A stretch of 64,000 nt of DNA, from assembly GCF_030272615.1 (NCBI RefSeq), contig NC_081409.1:527742291-527806290 (forward strand). Direction: 5' to 3'. The notes beneath the pieces are model-generated. The model made no database searches and was not told where the DNA came from. It saw nothing but the letters and a program-made list of their open reading frames with translations. Source of the DNA: Cryptomeria japonica. Taxonomy: Eukaryota > Streptophyta > Pinopsida > Cupressales > Cupressaceae. The translations under genes were made by a program, and so were the position numbers. Each line of letters starts with the position of its first letter. The stretch's first letter is position 1. Below, piece by piece: positions 33,948-44,626 of this stretch.

Positions 33948-35550
33948 TAATCAGTAATGGAGACCAATTCACTTCATATAGTTAAATCAAGTCAATAAAG
34001 AAGTGGGGAATAATATTTTTGGATTGCCTTTTGAAGAAAAGAAGTTAAATAAAAAAAAAATTACTAATTAGCTAACTTTCCTATTTAATGAGTTGTAAGA
34101 TTTAAACTTGATCCATAAGTTATCCTCTTGCTATTTATTGAGATTTTTCATAATTCTAATTTTTTTTTTAAATGTTACTGTAAAATAGAAAATCTATGAA
34201 TTAATGGATGTTAGATTCAATGATAGTCCCAAAGACACTGAGAGGGGGGGGGGGTGAATCAGTGTCTAACCGGTTAGTGTTATATTTGAACTTATTTATA
34301 ACTTTGCAACCCAAATCAATGTACCGGTAAGCAAGAAATAATGTAGTAAACAGAAATAACAGAGACAACATAAATGCACACCATAACACAAGATATTTTA
34401 ATGAGGAAACCCGGTGTGGGAAAAACCTCGGTGGGATTTGTGACCCATAATATTTACTCACTAGCCAATATGAATAAATATTACTTACAATATGGGCCTG
34501 CACATGCAGGAAGGCCACCAACCTAGAGCTCATTGCTCAATAGAAGAGTCTCACTGACTACAAAATGGATAATTAAATCCAATACAATGTACTGCTCAAA
34601 ATAGCATCTCTAATGCTTGGTTCAGTACTGATTTAAGCTCAATTTGATACCTTAACAAAAACCTTTCACTATCCACTATATCACCTCATACAATAATCTC
34701 CTACAATTCAAAATGACCTATGAGATCTCATACATATATGAGTCTTTACAATATACCAAGTCTGCTTACAAAAGATACTTACCATACAATTCATATAAAC
34801 AAAACTTGTCTCATGTCGGCCTGAGTGCCGGTATACTTTATTGCCGATGTAATCTGGATGCCAGTGAATATGCCTACCGGTGTCGGTAGATGGTATCAGT
34901 GTGGACCATGTTGTCGGTGTGTGTGTAGAAACCTAATACCAGTTGGTTTCCATCAATGACAACATCAACCATTCTCATTAGAGTGTAGAATACCAACAAT
35001 GGATTTTTTAGAAGTATTATTTATGTGGTGGAAATTTAACTTAAGAAAAGTAACTCTTTTATTATTAGGTTATTGTTGGGCTTATATTCCTTTAAACATT
35101 ATTATGTCCACACTATTTATTTGGGTTTTCTCCTAAAAGATTTAAACACTATATAACCTTTATGCTTGTAGTTAAAATTATTAGAGAGCAGTAATTAAAT
35201 ATTAAAGAATTAAAGGTGATTTATAATCAGTAATGAAGATCAACTCACTTCATATAGTTAACCTTGAAAAATCAAGTCAATAAAGAAGTGGGAAATAATC
35301 TTTTTGGATTGCCTTTTGAAGAAAAATAAGTTAACTAAAAAAAAAATTTAATAATTAGCTAGCTTTAATATTTAATGAGTTGTAAGATTTAAACTTGATC
35401 CAAAAGTTATCCTTGCTATTTATTGAGATTTCTCATTATTCTAAAATTTTTAAAAAATTGTTTACCGTGAAATAGAAAATTTATGAGAATGGATTTAGTA
35501 GAAGTATTATTTATGTGGTGGAAATTTACCTTAAGGAAAGTAGCTCTTTT
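33948..35550. repeat. Duplicated AT-rich segment, first copy split by an LTR
   Basis: The first copy is 33948-34208 plus 34999 to about 35070; the second is 35226-35547. Shared words include TCACTTCATATAGTTAA, TTGGATTGCCTTTTGAAGAA, TAAGATTTAAACTTGATCCA and AGAAGTATTATTTATGTGGT. Removing the solo LTR at 34209-34998 restores collinearity exactly, which confirms both the duplication and the LTR boundaries. The order of events is duplication first, LTR insertion second. Confidence 0.9.
34209..34998 (-). mobile_element. Solo copia-type LTR F (790 bp)
   Basis: Plus reading starts TGTTAGATTCAATG and ends AATACCAACA, and a perfect duplication ATGGA lies on both sides (34204-34208 and 34999-35003). 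The G-run and GTGAATCAGTG block at 34240-34265 is at the left end, so the LTR is in minus orientation. It has several ACCGGT words like the other copia LTRs here but is a different family from element C. Confidence 0.93.
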
Positions 35551-36081
35551 TTTTTTTTTTACGAATAGGCATTTCCATTAATAAATTATAAGATTTACAC
35601 TATTCACAAAAAAAGGGGTAGGAGGAATAAATCACTCCCTGAGAGTCACTCAAGTGAAGCCCAGAAATAGCAAAAAAAACAACTATAATGCTCGGAATGC
35701 CATAAACATAAAAAAAAGTCTACCCAACTAGTGTAGTAGCAGAAGAAGAAGGCGGAGGATCCAGATCATCCATTTTACCCCATACATTAGTGGGGTTAGA
35801 AGGGGGTTTTGGGAGACTCCACTCATCCTTAGTAGCCTCATCTTCATCATCCTTATCCTTCCGTGAGGGAGAAATCGCTAGAGAAAGTTGGGGAAATGCC
35901 TTGGCGGAGCTGGGCCAACCAGAACTGCCCGCAGTCAAGGAGGTATCACTCGTAGGCCACCCAAAAGTAGAGCCACCTCGAGGCGAAGAAGCTGAGCGAC
36001 AACACAGGAAATCTCTCCCCCCACCAGAGTGGTGGTGAGGAGCCTGGGAATGGGGCGTGCAGGAACTGCTAGGAGAAGATA
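35548..36081 (-). mobile_element. Non-LTR retroposon G, poly(A) tailed, minus strand
   Basis: A run of 14 Ts (35547-35560) is the poly(A) tail on the minus strand. The 7-bp word TAGCTCT flanks the insert at 35541-35547 and 36082-36088. The pre-insertion site is seen in the older duplicate (about 35060), where AACTC runs directly into TTTTATTATTAGG. The 534-bp insert is 5'-truncated or short. Confidence 0.85.
35720..36070 (-). pseudogene. Partial ORF in retroposon G
   Basis: On the minus strand an open frame runs from the 5' end of the insert to a stop at 35720-35722. It has a Gly/Ser/Trp-rich part (TFGW and SGWPSS), a charged KDKDDEDEATKDEW stretch, and ends WGKMDDLDPPPSSS...LVG. About 160 bases of 3' untranslated sequence follow before the tail. 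No start is present within the insert upstream. I do not recognise the protein. It may be the tail of a LINE ORF or of a retroposed host transcript. Confidence 0.45.
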
Positions 36082-36088
36082 TAGCTCT

Positions 36089-39000
36089 AATTATTGGTTG
36101 AACTCAATTTATATATGTAATGAGTGGAACTTTGGTGTCACTTTCCTTAGTTTATATTTTGGTGTGGTTTTAGTCATCTTATCTTCAAGTGAATACTTCA
36201 ATGTTGAGTAAGAAGTCAATTTATTTTTTTAAAGTTGTGTCATGTTCTCACATGTTAAAATGTGGGCATGCCACATATACATATACATATTGTAATGCCC
36301 AAAATTTACAAGATTAATGAGCATTACACAACCTAATTATAATGCTCCAAACTTATGAATTTTGGAACAATTTTTTTTAGAACTCAACATAATGTATTTG
36401 TAAAACTGCAAGCAGTAGTAAAATATGGCATGTAACCTTTCCAGCCAATGTTAAATGTTAAACAATAACATAAAGCTTCTTTTGGATACAACTAAACGTA
36501 CCTTCTTTGTACTCAAGTTGCTCTCACAATTCCATCATTATGTATTTGCCTTTCTTCTCAAACTTGCACCTACAAGTTGTCTACTTGTCTAGATGTTCAA
36601 CACATGGTCAAGGATTATTAGATACATGATCATCATAACAAATCATATCATTACTTTAGCTAAATCAATCATACAATAGATGACTATTGATTTTATAAAG
36701 ACGAATAAGGCATGCATATTAATAAAAAGGTGTGGCAAGATCAATTAAACTCAAAGAGCAAGACCTAAGGGCCAAACTATAGTGTCCCTCCTAGCATTCA
36801 GATAGACTTATTTAGACTTATGATGGTTATTCGGATGGTTATTTATGACTCCTCTACTATATTAGATTGTATTATTGATACTAGGACCTTATGTGGATTC
36901 ATGTTATCTATTGTGACTCTTTATGATTCAAGTCTTTTATGATTGATGATGCGATATTTATTATATGACATATGATATTTGATGGCTCTTATGGATGTTG
37001 ATACATAGTATCATCTTGATGGATGGATTTATATGACTCATGGATTTACATATGATCATTATTTACATGGATTATGTGACTTATGATGATACTAACCCTA
37101 TTTCATGATGATGATTCTATGCGATGTTTTGATATTATATTGTGTGACTATCTTCATGAGTAGAGATGACGCCATATCACTGATTGTGAATGTGATATGT
37201 TGTCGTGATTCTCTATCACTTGTTTATTTATATATATGTTGTGTTGGTCTTTGATGCAAGTTTGTAGGTACCAAATATCGAATCCACCTGGCTCCATAGG
37301 TCTGAGTGTGGTTGTTGGAGATGACATAGTTTCCCTCAAACACTCTAGGAATAAGTTGTTTACCTTGTCGTCTATGCCACAACACAAGTTGAGGTTAGGA
37401 CCTTGTGTTATGTTTGTTCCCTTGGCGTAAGTGGGTTTGAGTCCATGTTTATGTGATAATTGTGTAATTGTTTAATTATTGGATTATAGATATTTATTTG
37501 ATTATTTTAGGATGATGATTTCCTTGTGAGATTTTATTTAACCAATTAGAATTTCTTTAATTGGTTTATTGATTTAATCATTGTGTATTTTTAATCTTCA
37601 ATCATCTATTTATTGGAGATCTATTTATTTAATTGATTATTGATGAGATTTAATTGTCTTAATGATTTATTTATTTATTTATTTGTTATTTGATTATTTA
37701 TTTATTAATTGATTTATTATTTATTTGTGTTGTTTAATGTTGAACATTTATTTATTTGACGAATTATCAGTTATTTCATATTATTTATTTACATTGATCT
37801 ATTGTTGAGAAAATTATTTATTATTTATTGTAATATGTGATTTGATTTTTTGCATTTTCTATTAAGGGTCCTATTTCTAAGGCATTATTCATTTAATTTA
37901 TTCAATTGATTACATTGAGTAATGAATCATTATTTAATGTGTTTTTATAAAGTTTTATTTTGTCGGTAATTGTATTTGAATATATTTACCTACCCTCGCA
38001 TATGATTGATTGGATTTTAATCGATAGATAAATTATATTGAGGGAATAATATATAAATCGAAACTATACAAGTTAGGTAATTTATATTGTTTTTGAGAAT
38101 ATTTTGATTGGCCGACGTTTGGCCATAGTTTTGAATAATTTTTCTATTTATTTGGCTCTCTGTGATTGTTGCTTGGTTAATTATTCCAAAAATCTGAGTT
38201 TGATTTTGGATTGTGAATTGGTTTTGGATTGCATTGGATATTGAATTGAATCTTTCTTGCTTGGATTGTTGCTTGGATTGCTCTTCATTGAATCTTCATT
38301 GTTTGGATTGCGATCTCCAGGTTGGAACTCTCAGATCTTCTTTCTCTACAAATTTATTTTTGAAAGGATTGTCTTCAATGGTGTTTTAGAAAGATTGTTT
38401 GGGGTTTTTCTAATTGGTTATTAAATTTATTTGAATCTTGTAAAGAAATTAGAAAGGAAAATTTATTATTGTATTGATTTGGGAATTTTGACATTATGCT
38501 TCTAGGAATGTGTTTCCTGTGTCTTTCCTTTATCTGTTCTTATTTTGGATTTGGGTATTTTCATGCATTCTCATTTTTTAGAGAGTGTATTTCATTTGTC
38601 TTAGTGACTTTTTCATCCTCTTAGGTTCTAGGAATGAGTTTCTTTGTATTTGAGGTTTTGGGAGTTGTCGGGTGTTACCTTTGGTCACCTATGAATGTTA
38701 TTTTCAGAGGATCTTGTCTTGCATTGATTTTAATTCACCTTAGAGGCTTGGAAAGTCATTACTTTGTCTTTGGTATTCCTTTTGTTTCACCTTATATCTA
38801 CGTTATGTCTCTCTTTGAGATTGAGAAAGTTGAGCACTTTCCTGTGTATTCTATGTGTTTGATTGTTCTTGTGAATTTTCTTAAATATCGTAGGAGGATA
38901 TGTTTTTTATTTAGAATGCTATGTATGTGTCATTTTTACCTTCCTAAACATTCTGGGAATGAACCTTAACCAATTTGTGAGCCTGGGGTCCAAACTGGGC

Positions 39001-39374
39001 ATTTTCATCAAATTGTATCTCTGTTTCATGCCATTTTTGCTTGTTGTTTCATATGCGCCCAAAAGATTGGTCATATGCACCACAAAACATGTCATATGAA
39101 CCACTTCAGTGATCATATGTGCTAGTTCAGGTTTTGTATGCGCCAGTCTGAGTAACTTGAAGTTTATGAAGTTTTTCGTTATCTGGGTTTTTGTGGGCTG
39201 ATTTTGGGGTCCTTCCAGAGGCTTGTGTTGTCTGTATTGTCATTCTCTGAGTTGCATTTGATGTGTTTTGATCCTTCATGTTGTTTCTAGTTCTCCAGTA
39301 AGAATATTCATGCCCTACCATTGAGGTGATCCATATGCGATATGTTGCTCCGATGGGATGGAGAATGCCTCGTT
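36089..39374. other. Repeat-derived non-coding region
   Basis: No gene is supported. Notable are TGTAATGC...GCATTACA (36293-36336), a small dyad that may be an LTR-end remnant; ATTT-rich tracts at 37660-37800; GGATTG repeats at 38200-38320; and CATATGCRCC repeats at 39050-39135. The overall look, including a TTTGGATTGCGATCTCCAGG leader-like stretch, resembles a decayed long LTR. Confidence 0.45.
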
Positions 39375-39480
39375 GTTGAGGGATTGATTGTATGGTTCTA
39401 GTGGGGTAAGTTATACCTCACTGTTGAGGGATTGATTGTATGGTTCTAGTGGGGTAATTTATACCTCACTGTTGAGGATT
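39375..39480 (+). repeat. 48-bp tandem repeat
   Basis: Units start at 39375 and 39423, with a truncated third at 39471. The core GTTGAGGGATTGATTGTATG is followed by GTTCTAGTGGGGTAA. Copies are nearly identical. Confidence 0.92.
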
Positions 39481-40986
39481 TGATGTGATTTTGATCTCTT
39501 TTATGGATTGAAATCATGATTGGATTATCCTTTATGATGATTTGGTGAAGGCTTATTTCTATGAGTATGGTTTATGAGTACTCTTTGCTCAGGTTGTGCT
39601 CAGTTTGTTGTATATGTTCTTATATCACTTTTGAACCTTCATGATGTTGATTTATGTTTTATGGATGTGTATTACCCTATGGCCTTGGTTCATGGTTGGG
39701 GGAGTGGGCTCTTGCATGTGTTGGACCCAAGTCATGAGCACTAGATCTCTAGGAAGGAGGTCTAAACCTATGGAGCCAAATCAAGAGTTTATGGATTAAT
39801 TGCAAGTGATAACATAATAATAATTGATTAGTGGGTTGGGTATTTAGGAATACACCTAATAAAGATAAATAATATGATTTTGTATTCCCCAATTGGATGG
39901 ACCCAGGGAGGTGGTTTTGGGATCCTAGATTGGGAAGACCGTTGGAGCGGTATACCCAATCTTTCTTAAGTGACTCCAAGGTGGAGATGGATACCACATG
40001 AGGTTAGCATGTGATTACAGTCTACCCCACATGTTTCCATTGTCCATATGCCTTGCTTTGTTGATTTTTCCTCTGGAGGTTGATTGTATTGATTTAGCCA
40101 TGTGTTGTACTTTGGTGCTTTATTCTTATGTTGGAGTCTTGTATAGTCATGTTGTATCTTTTGGTTGATAGGTGTCAGCTTAGGTCATTAGTGTGGGCTG
40201 GAACCTTTGTCATCTCCTAGCATGGGGGGTGGTTCATATTTGGTTCCACATGGTCAGGTGGTTTGATGCCTTCTTCCATTGGGATATTCTTCTTCTTGGA
40301 GGCTAGCGTGCGTGGAATTAGATTCTTGGATTCTTCATGTGATTATATTTGGAGCTGGTTTCTATGTTCATGGAGAGAAGACATTGTATCATGATAATTT
40401 ATAATTATAAAAGTGAATATGTATCTTTGTACTAGACATCTATATGTAATTGTACATGAAATTGTAATAGGACATGATGTAGTGACTTAAGAGAAGAGTT
40501 CCTTGATGTATCAGATGTTCATTATGTAATATGAGTTATGAGATCTACATGGAAGAGGAAATCAAATAGTTCATATGTATTGGAGATGCATTGTGAATAT
40601 GAAATGGATTTGTGTTATATCATGCTTAGGATAAATGCTAAAGAGAATGGAATAGTTGCATTGATATGTATTCAAGTAATTGAGGAGAACTTATTGTTTC
40701 TAAATGGTTTCTAAATACTTTTATAGAAATTACCATGTATATGAATTGTGAACATGTGTAAATGTGGATTCTAGATGCTTAAAAAGTAAATGGTTAGAGG
40801 ATAATAGAATATGATCATCTAGATAGATAAGTGTTAAGTTGGAGTAATGTCAAGTAGTGACGTTAAGATACCCTAGGGAATGGATGTATTTACAAGAATA
40901 TATTTGGAGATATGTTGATGTTTAGAAAAAATTAATCTGCTTGCATAATATAGATGGGTAAGTGCACCAATATGGTGAACAAAAGC
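39481..40986. other. Repeat-derived non-coding region
   Basis: No gene is supported. The stretch 39700-40290 contains TGGACCCAGGGAGGTGG and GACCGTTGGAGCGG-like phrases and looks like a decayed LTR element 3' region, but I cannot fix boundaries. Confidence 0.4.
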
Positions 40987-41011
40987 GGGGGGGGGGGGGG
41001 GGGGGGGGGGG
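40987..41011 (+). repeat. Homopolymer of 25 G
   Basis: An uninterrupted G run, able to form G-quadruplex structures on this strand and i-motif on the other. It could also be a sequencing or assembly weak point. Confidence 0.9.
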
Positions 41012-41840
41012 TATAAGTGGCCACTTTTTTTTTGAAAGCAGGTAAACTTGAACTTTAAAGAGATATTTGAAGGTCATGCACTCAAAACTAGGAGTTGAGC
41101 AAAGAATAAGAATTATAGTACTCTAAATCTAGTTTCTAAACTACTAAAGTTTTTTAAAATTGAATAAGATTAAGAGGGTCAAACCTCTCATGCAGAAAAA
41201 CTATTCCTAATTTTTTCAGAAAAACATAACATAGTTGTTTTCATGTGTTGCACAAAATATATAGTTAGATTTAGTATTTTTCAAAACCCTTTGGTAGGAT
41301 GATAGGTAAGAGTGAGATCTAGAAGTTGTGTATTGTTTTGTAATTTTCTATTGAGTATTTTTTTGTTTAAGATTTTTTAAAGTGACTGCATCTTAAAACA
41401 TTTGGTACCTATTTGTGCGATGGCCATAACTTGCATCAAAATAATCGAAAATGCAAACTTCTTTTTTTAAAAGTGTATAGAATCTAGTGTAGAACAATAA
41501 TATGTAATTTATTTTGAATTTGGTCAAGTATATTAGAAGTTATTAAAAAAATGGTAGACATATATTTGTGAGGACTGTCAAGGCATTGGTAAAGAGAATT
41601 AAATTTTACTATGCTAAATGTTGTCCAAAAATAGAAAAATTTATATGGTCAGAAAGCTGAGAAGACGTGTGAGATTCCGATGGTAATTTTAGAGATACCC
41701 ACTTGATCATTTGTAAACCTAATGATGAGGAATTTGAGAAATCATGTTGGAAGATGAAAAAATGTGTAAAGGGACAAAAATGGAGGGAAAATGGGCTTGC
41801 AAGCCTTAGGGTCATTTTCCAACCCTCTTACCAAGCCAAA
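41012..41840. other. AT-rich non-coding spacer
   Basis: No frame or element boundary is supported in this stretch. Confidence 0.5.
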
Positions 41841-42330
41841 ACCCGCACGGGTTCTGATGTACAAGATGACTCGCTCAGGTTTTGAAAATTAAAAAAGTAC
41901 CATTCATAGTTCTACATAACTCGTACGGGTTATGTAGAACTAAAACCATCATTTTGAGTTTCACAAAACCCGTACGAGTTATGAAGACATCAAAATGTAT
42001 GCTTGTAAACTTAGAATTTACTACACATATGTATATGCATACATATATAATATGTGTTTATGTATATATATGCATATCTTTAGTTATATACACATATTTA
42101 TATATATATATATATATATATGTTTGTATACATGCATGTCTCTCTTCTTTTCCTCTCTCTCTCATCTTCCTTCCCCAATCACCGTCTCTATCTATTGTAG
42201 GCCCTAATTATCCTCCTTGAGTTATATCTCATCTCTCTCCCCCTCACACTTCTCTCTCTACCAAGTCTCTCACCCTCTTCTCCTTCTCGTTCTCTCTCTA
42301 CCTCATATCTCTCACCCTCTCCTCCTTCTC

Positions 42331-42369
<39 letters not shown>

Positions 42370-42458
42370 CTATTCTCACCCTCCCTCCCTTCACTATCTT
42401 TCTCTCCCCTCTCATTATCTTATCCTATTCTCTCTCTCCCCCTTCCCTCTCTTGACCC

Positions 42459-42527
<69 letters not shown>

Positions 42528-42708
42528 CCTCCCCCTCTCCTTATCCTATTATTTATATATATATATATATATCCCTCCTATTCTCCCCATCTCCACCCTC
42601 TCTCTCCCTCTCTCTCTCCCTCTCCCTCTCTCCCAATCTCCTCTCTCTCTCCCCCTCTCTCTCTCCCTCCCCCTCTCCTTATCCTATTCTCTCACTCTCT
42701 TCCTATCC

Positions 42709-42791
<83 letters not shown>

Positions 42792-42941
42792 TCCTATTCT
42801 CACCCTCTCTCCCCACTTCATCTTTGGTTCCTAGTTATGGGTTATGCAGAACTAAGGCCAAAACTTCTAGTTTTGCATAACCTCTACGGGTTATGACAAA
42901 TTATGAACATTCCCATTAGGTCTATATAACTCGTATAGGTA
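41841..42941. repeat. Family of ACCCGTACGGGT-type palindromes
   Basis: Six related dyads occur: 41841-41853, 41917-41930, 41967-41980, 42839-42880 (a stem-loop GGTTATGCAGAACTA with its complement), 42879-42892 and 42929-42941. The best is a 36-base near-perfect palindrome at 41907-41942 centred on CGTACG. CT microsatellites separate the two clusters. Confidence 0.85.
42079..42788. repeat. TA and CT microsatellites
   Basis: (TA)n at about 42100-42120 and 42552-42571, and (CT)n at 42333-42364, 42461-42525 and 42711-42788 within a C/T-rich stretch. Long Leu/Ser open frames here are translation of the CT repeat only. Confidence 0.95.
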
Positions 42942-43234
42942 ATGGGAAAATCTTCATATTTTAGTCTCAACGGCCTAAAAAATAGCATTTCAAATTTTTT
43001 GAAGGCCCCACTATTGTTGCACATGATTTTCTAGGACAATAACAATTTGTTTTGTATATATATTTTTTTGTCAATTTTGCTTTGACATGATTGATTTGTC
43101 TTGTATTTTGGATTGTTTCTGAAGTTATTTTATCATTGTTACTTTAGATTATAACAAATTATGACCATTTGTTGTTTATTTGCTAATTGATTGTGGATTG
43201 TCATCATGATGTTATGTGTAGGACAATCAATATC
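42942..43234. other. AT-rich spacer, probable 5' flank of transposase-like gene
   Basis: About 290 bases without a frame. When solo LTR H is removed this sequence directly precedes the transposase-like start codon. No terminal inverted repeat is recognised. Confidence 0.4.
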
Positions 43235-44617
43235 TGTTAGTCCCAATCAGTGCTGAGGGGAGGGGTGAATCAACACTTTACCGGTTTTGCTTCAATTAAA
43301 ACTTTTAACTTAAGTTATTACTAACTTAACATTCATCAATATAAATAACTGTTGTAGAAGAATAACCATGCATGAAAAGAAACACAGTGGCACCAAGATT
43401 TATCTCGTGGAAACCCAAATGGGAGAAAACCATAGTGTGAGTAGAAAATCACAAAATTTGTACTCTTTTGGAGTACGCTCGGTGAAGAGTCATCCCTGTT
43501 AGGAGATTACAAAGACACCGTTAGGTTCCACCCGGTCAAAATATTTTGTCTAAGGCTTGTTATTGCCTTTTCCCTGTTAAAGGTAGCCTTATCAAAAGGT
43601 CTTAAAATCATCAATTAAGATGACACCCGGTTAAGGGATTTTTTACAATGGGACTTGTTAAAGTCCACCCTATTAAGGGATTTTAGTTGCAATAGTTAGA
43701 TTACAACATAAAGATGATCTTCTAGAGTGACTACTGATTAGCTTGATCAGATCACACTGAAGAATCACACTATGTCTATATTGGTTGTGTTTGTTCTACA
43801 CAACACTGATTTCCTAAATGTACCTTCAACTCTGCCCTCTACCAATTTGGTGATCCTTGGATTCCACTCTATCGTTCCTCTGTCACTTGGATCACCACTC
43901 TGTTGAACTCCACTCTACCGGTCCTCTGTCACTTGGATCACCACTTTGTTAAACTCCACTCTACCGATCCTCTATCACTCGACTCTGCACTCTCTTAAAC
44001 TCCCCTTGTGTACACTTTCACATTATCTCAATTAATCTTGACAACAACCTTCTCAAGAATTAATTACATGAATTTATTAACCATACAATCTGTCGCCAAC
44101 TTTCCCTCCAAAACATCCCATTCAAAATTTTGTTACCATGCCTTAAATCACGCCCCCTGAAATCATTGCAGGATTCTTTGTCAAGACAATCAAACATGTC
44201 TATAATTATGTCGATTGACTAGAGAAGACTCCCAGTTTAACTGAATGTTAACTAAATGTTACCAGTCTATCAGTTACAGACTCTTCTGGTGTACCGATCA
44301 AAATTTGTCTAGTTGGTTTCCTCCTATATACCGGTTTGTTCTTTGCTTAGTCGATGGACCTCTTCTGTGCCGATCTACTCACCGCTACCCAGTCTACTTA
44401 CTGCTTGTCGGTCTACTTACTGCTTGCCGGTCTACTCATTGCTTGTCGATCTACTTACTACTTGCCAGTCTACTTGTTGTTTCCCGGTCTACTCACTTCT
44501 CACTGCTACCCGGTCTACTTACTACCGATAGACTGTGAAGACTTAAGAGATGATGTTGCCAACAATGACAACCATATCATTCACCGGTTAATACAAAACT
44601 GCATCAAAATGCCAACA
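43235..44617. mobile_element. Solo copia-type LTR H (1383 bp)
   Basis: It starts TGTTAGTCCCAATCAGTG and ends AAAATGCCAACA, with a perfect duplication ATATC (43230-43234 and 44618-44622). The GAGGGGAGGGGTGAATCAACA block near the left end suggests minus orientation. Two internal tandem arrays are present: a 46-bp unit starting at 43865, 43911 and 43957, and a ~19-bp unit (GTCTACTTACTGCTTGCCG) at about 44372-44527. It inserted just upstream of the transposase-like gene. Confidence 0.92.
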
Positions 44618-44626
44618 ATATCAACA

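Noticed and set aside
36293-36336. TGTAATGC...GCATTACA dyad as ends of a solo LTR
   Set aside because: The two words are only about 28 bases apart and no duplication or longer match could be found.
38634-38969. 111-codon frame with hydrophobic residues
   Set aside because: No motif, no neighbours and AT-rich repeat-derived surroundings; probably chance.
42217-42880. Leu/Ser/Pro-rich open frames of 142-205 codons
   Set aside because: They come from (CT)n repeats and C/T-rich sequence, with no other composition or motif.
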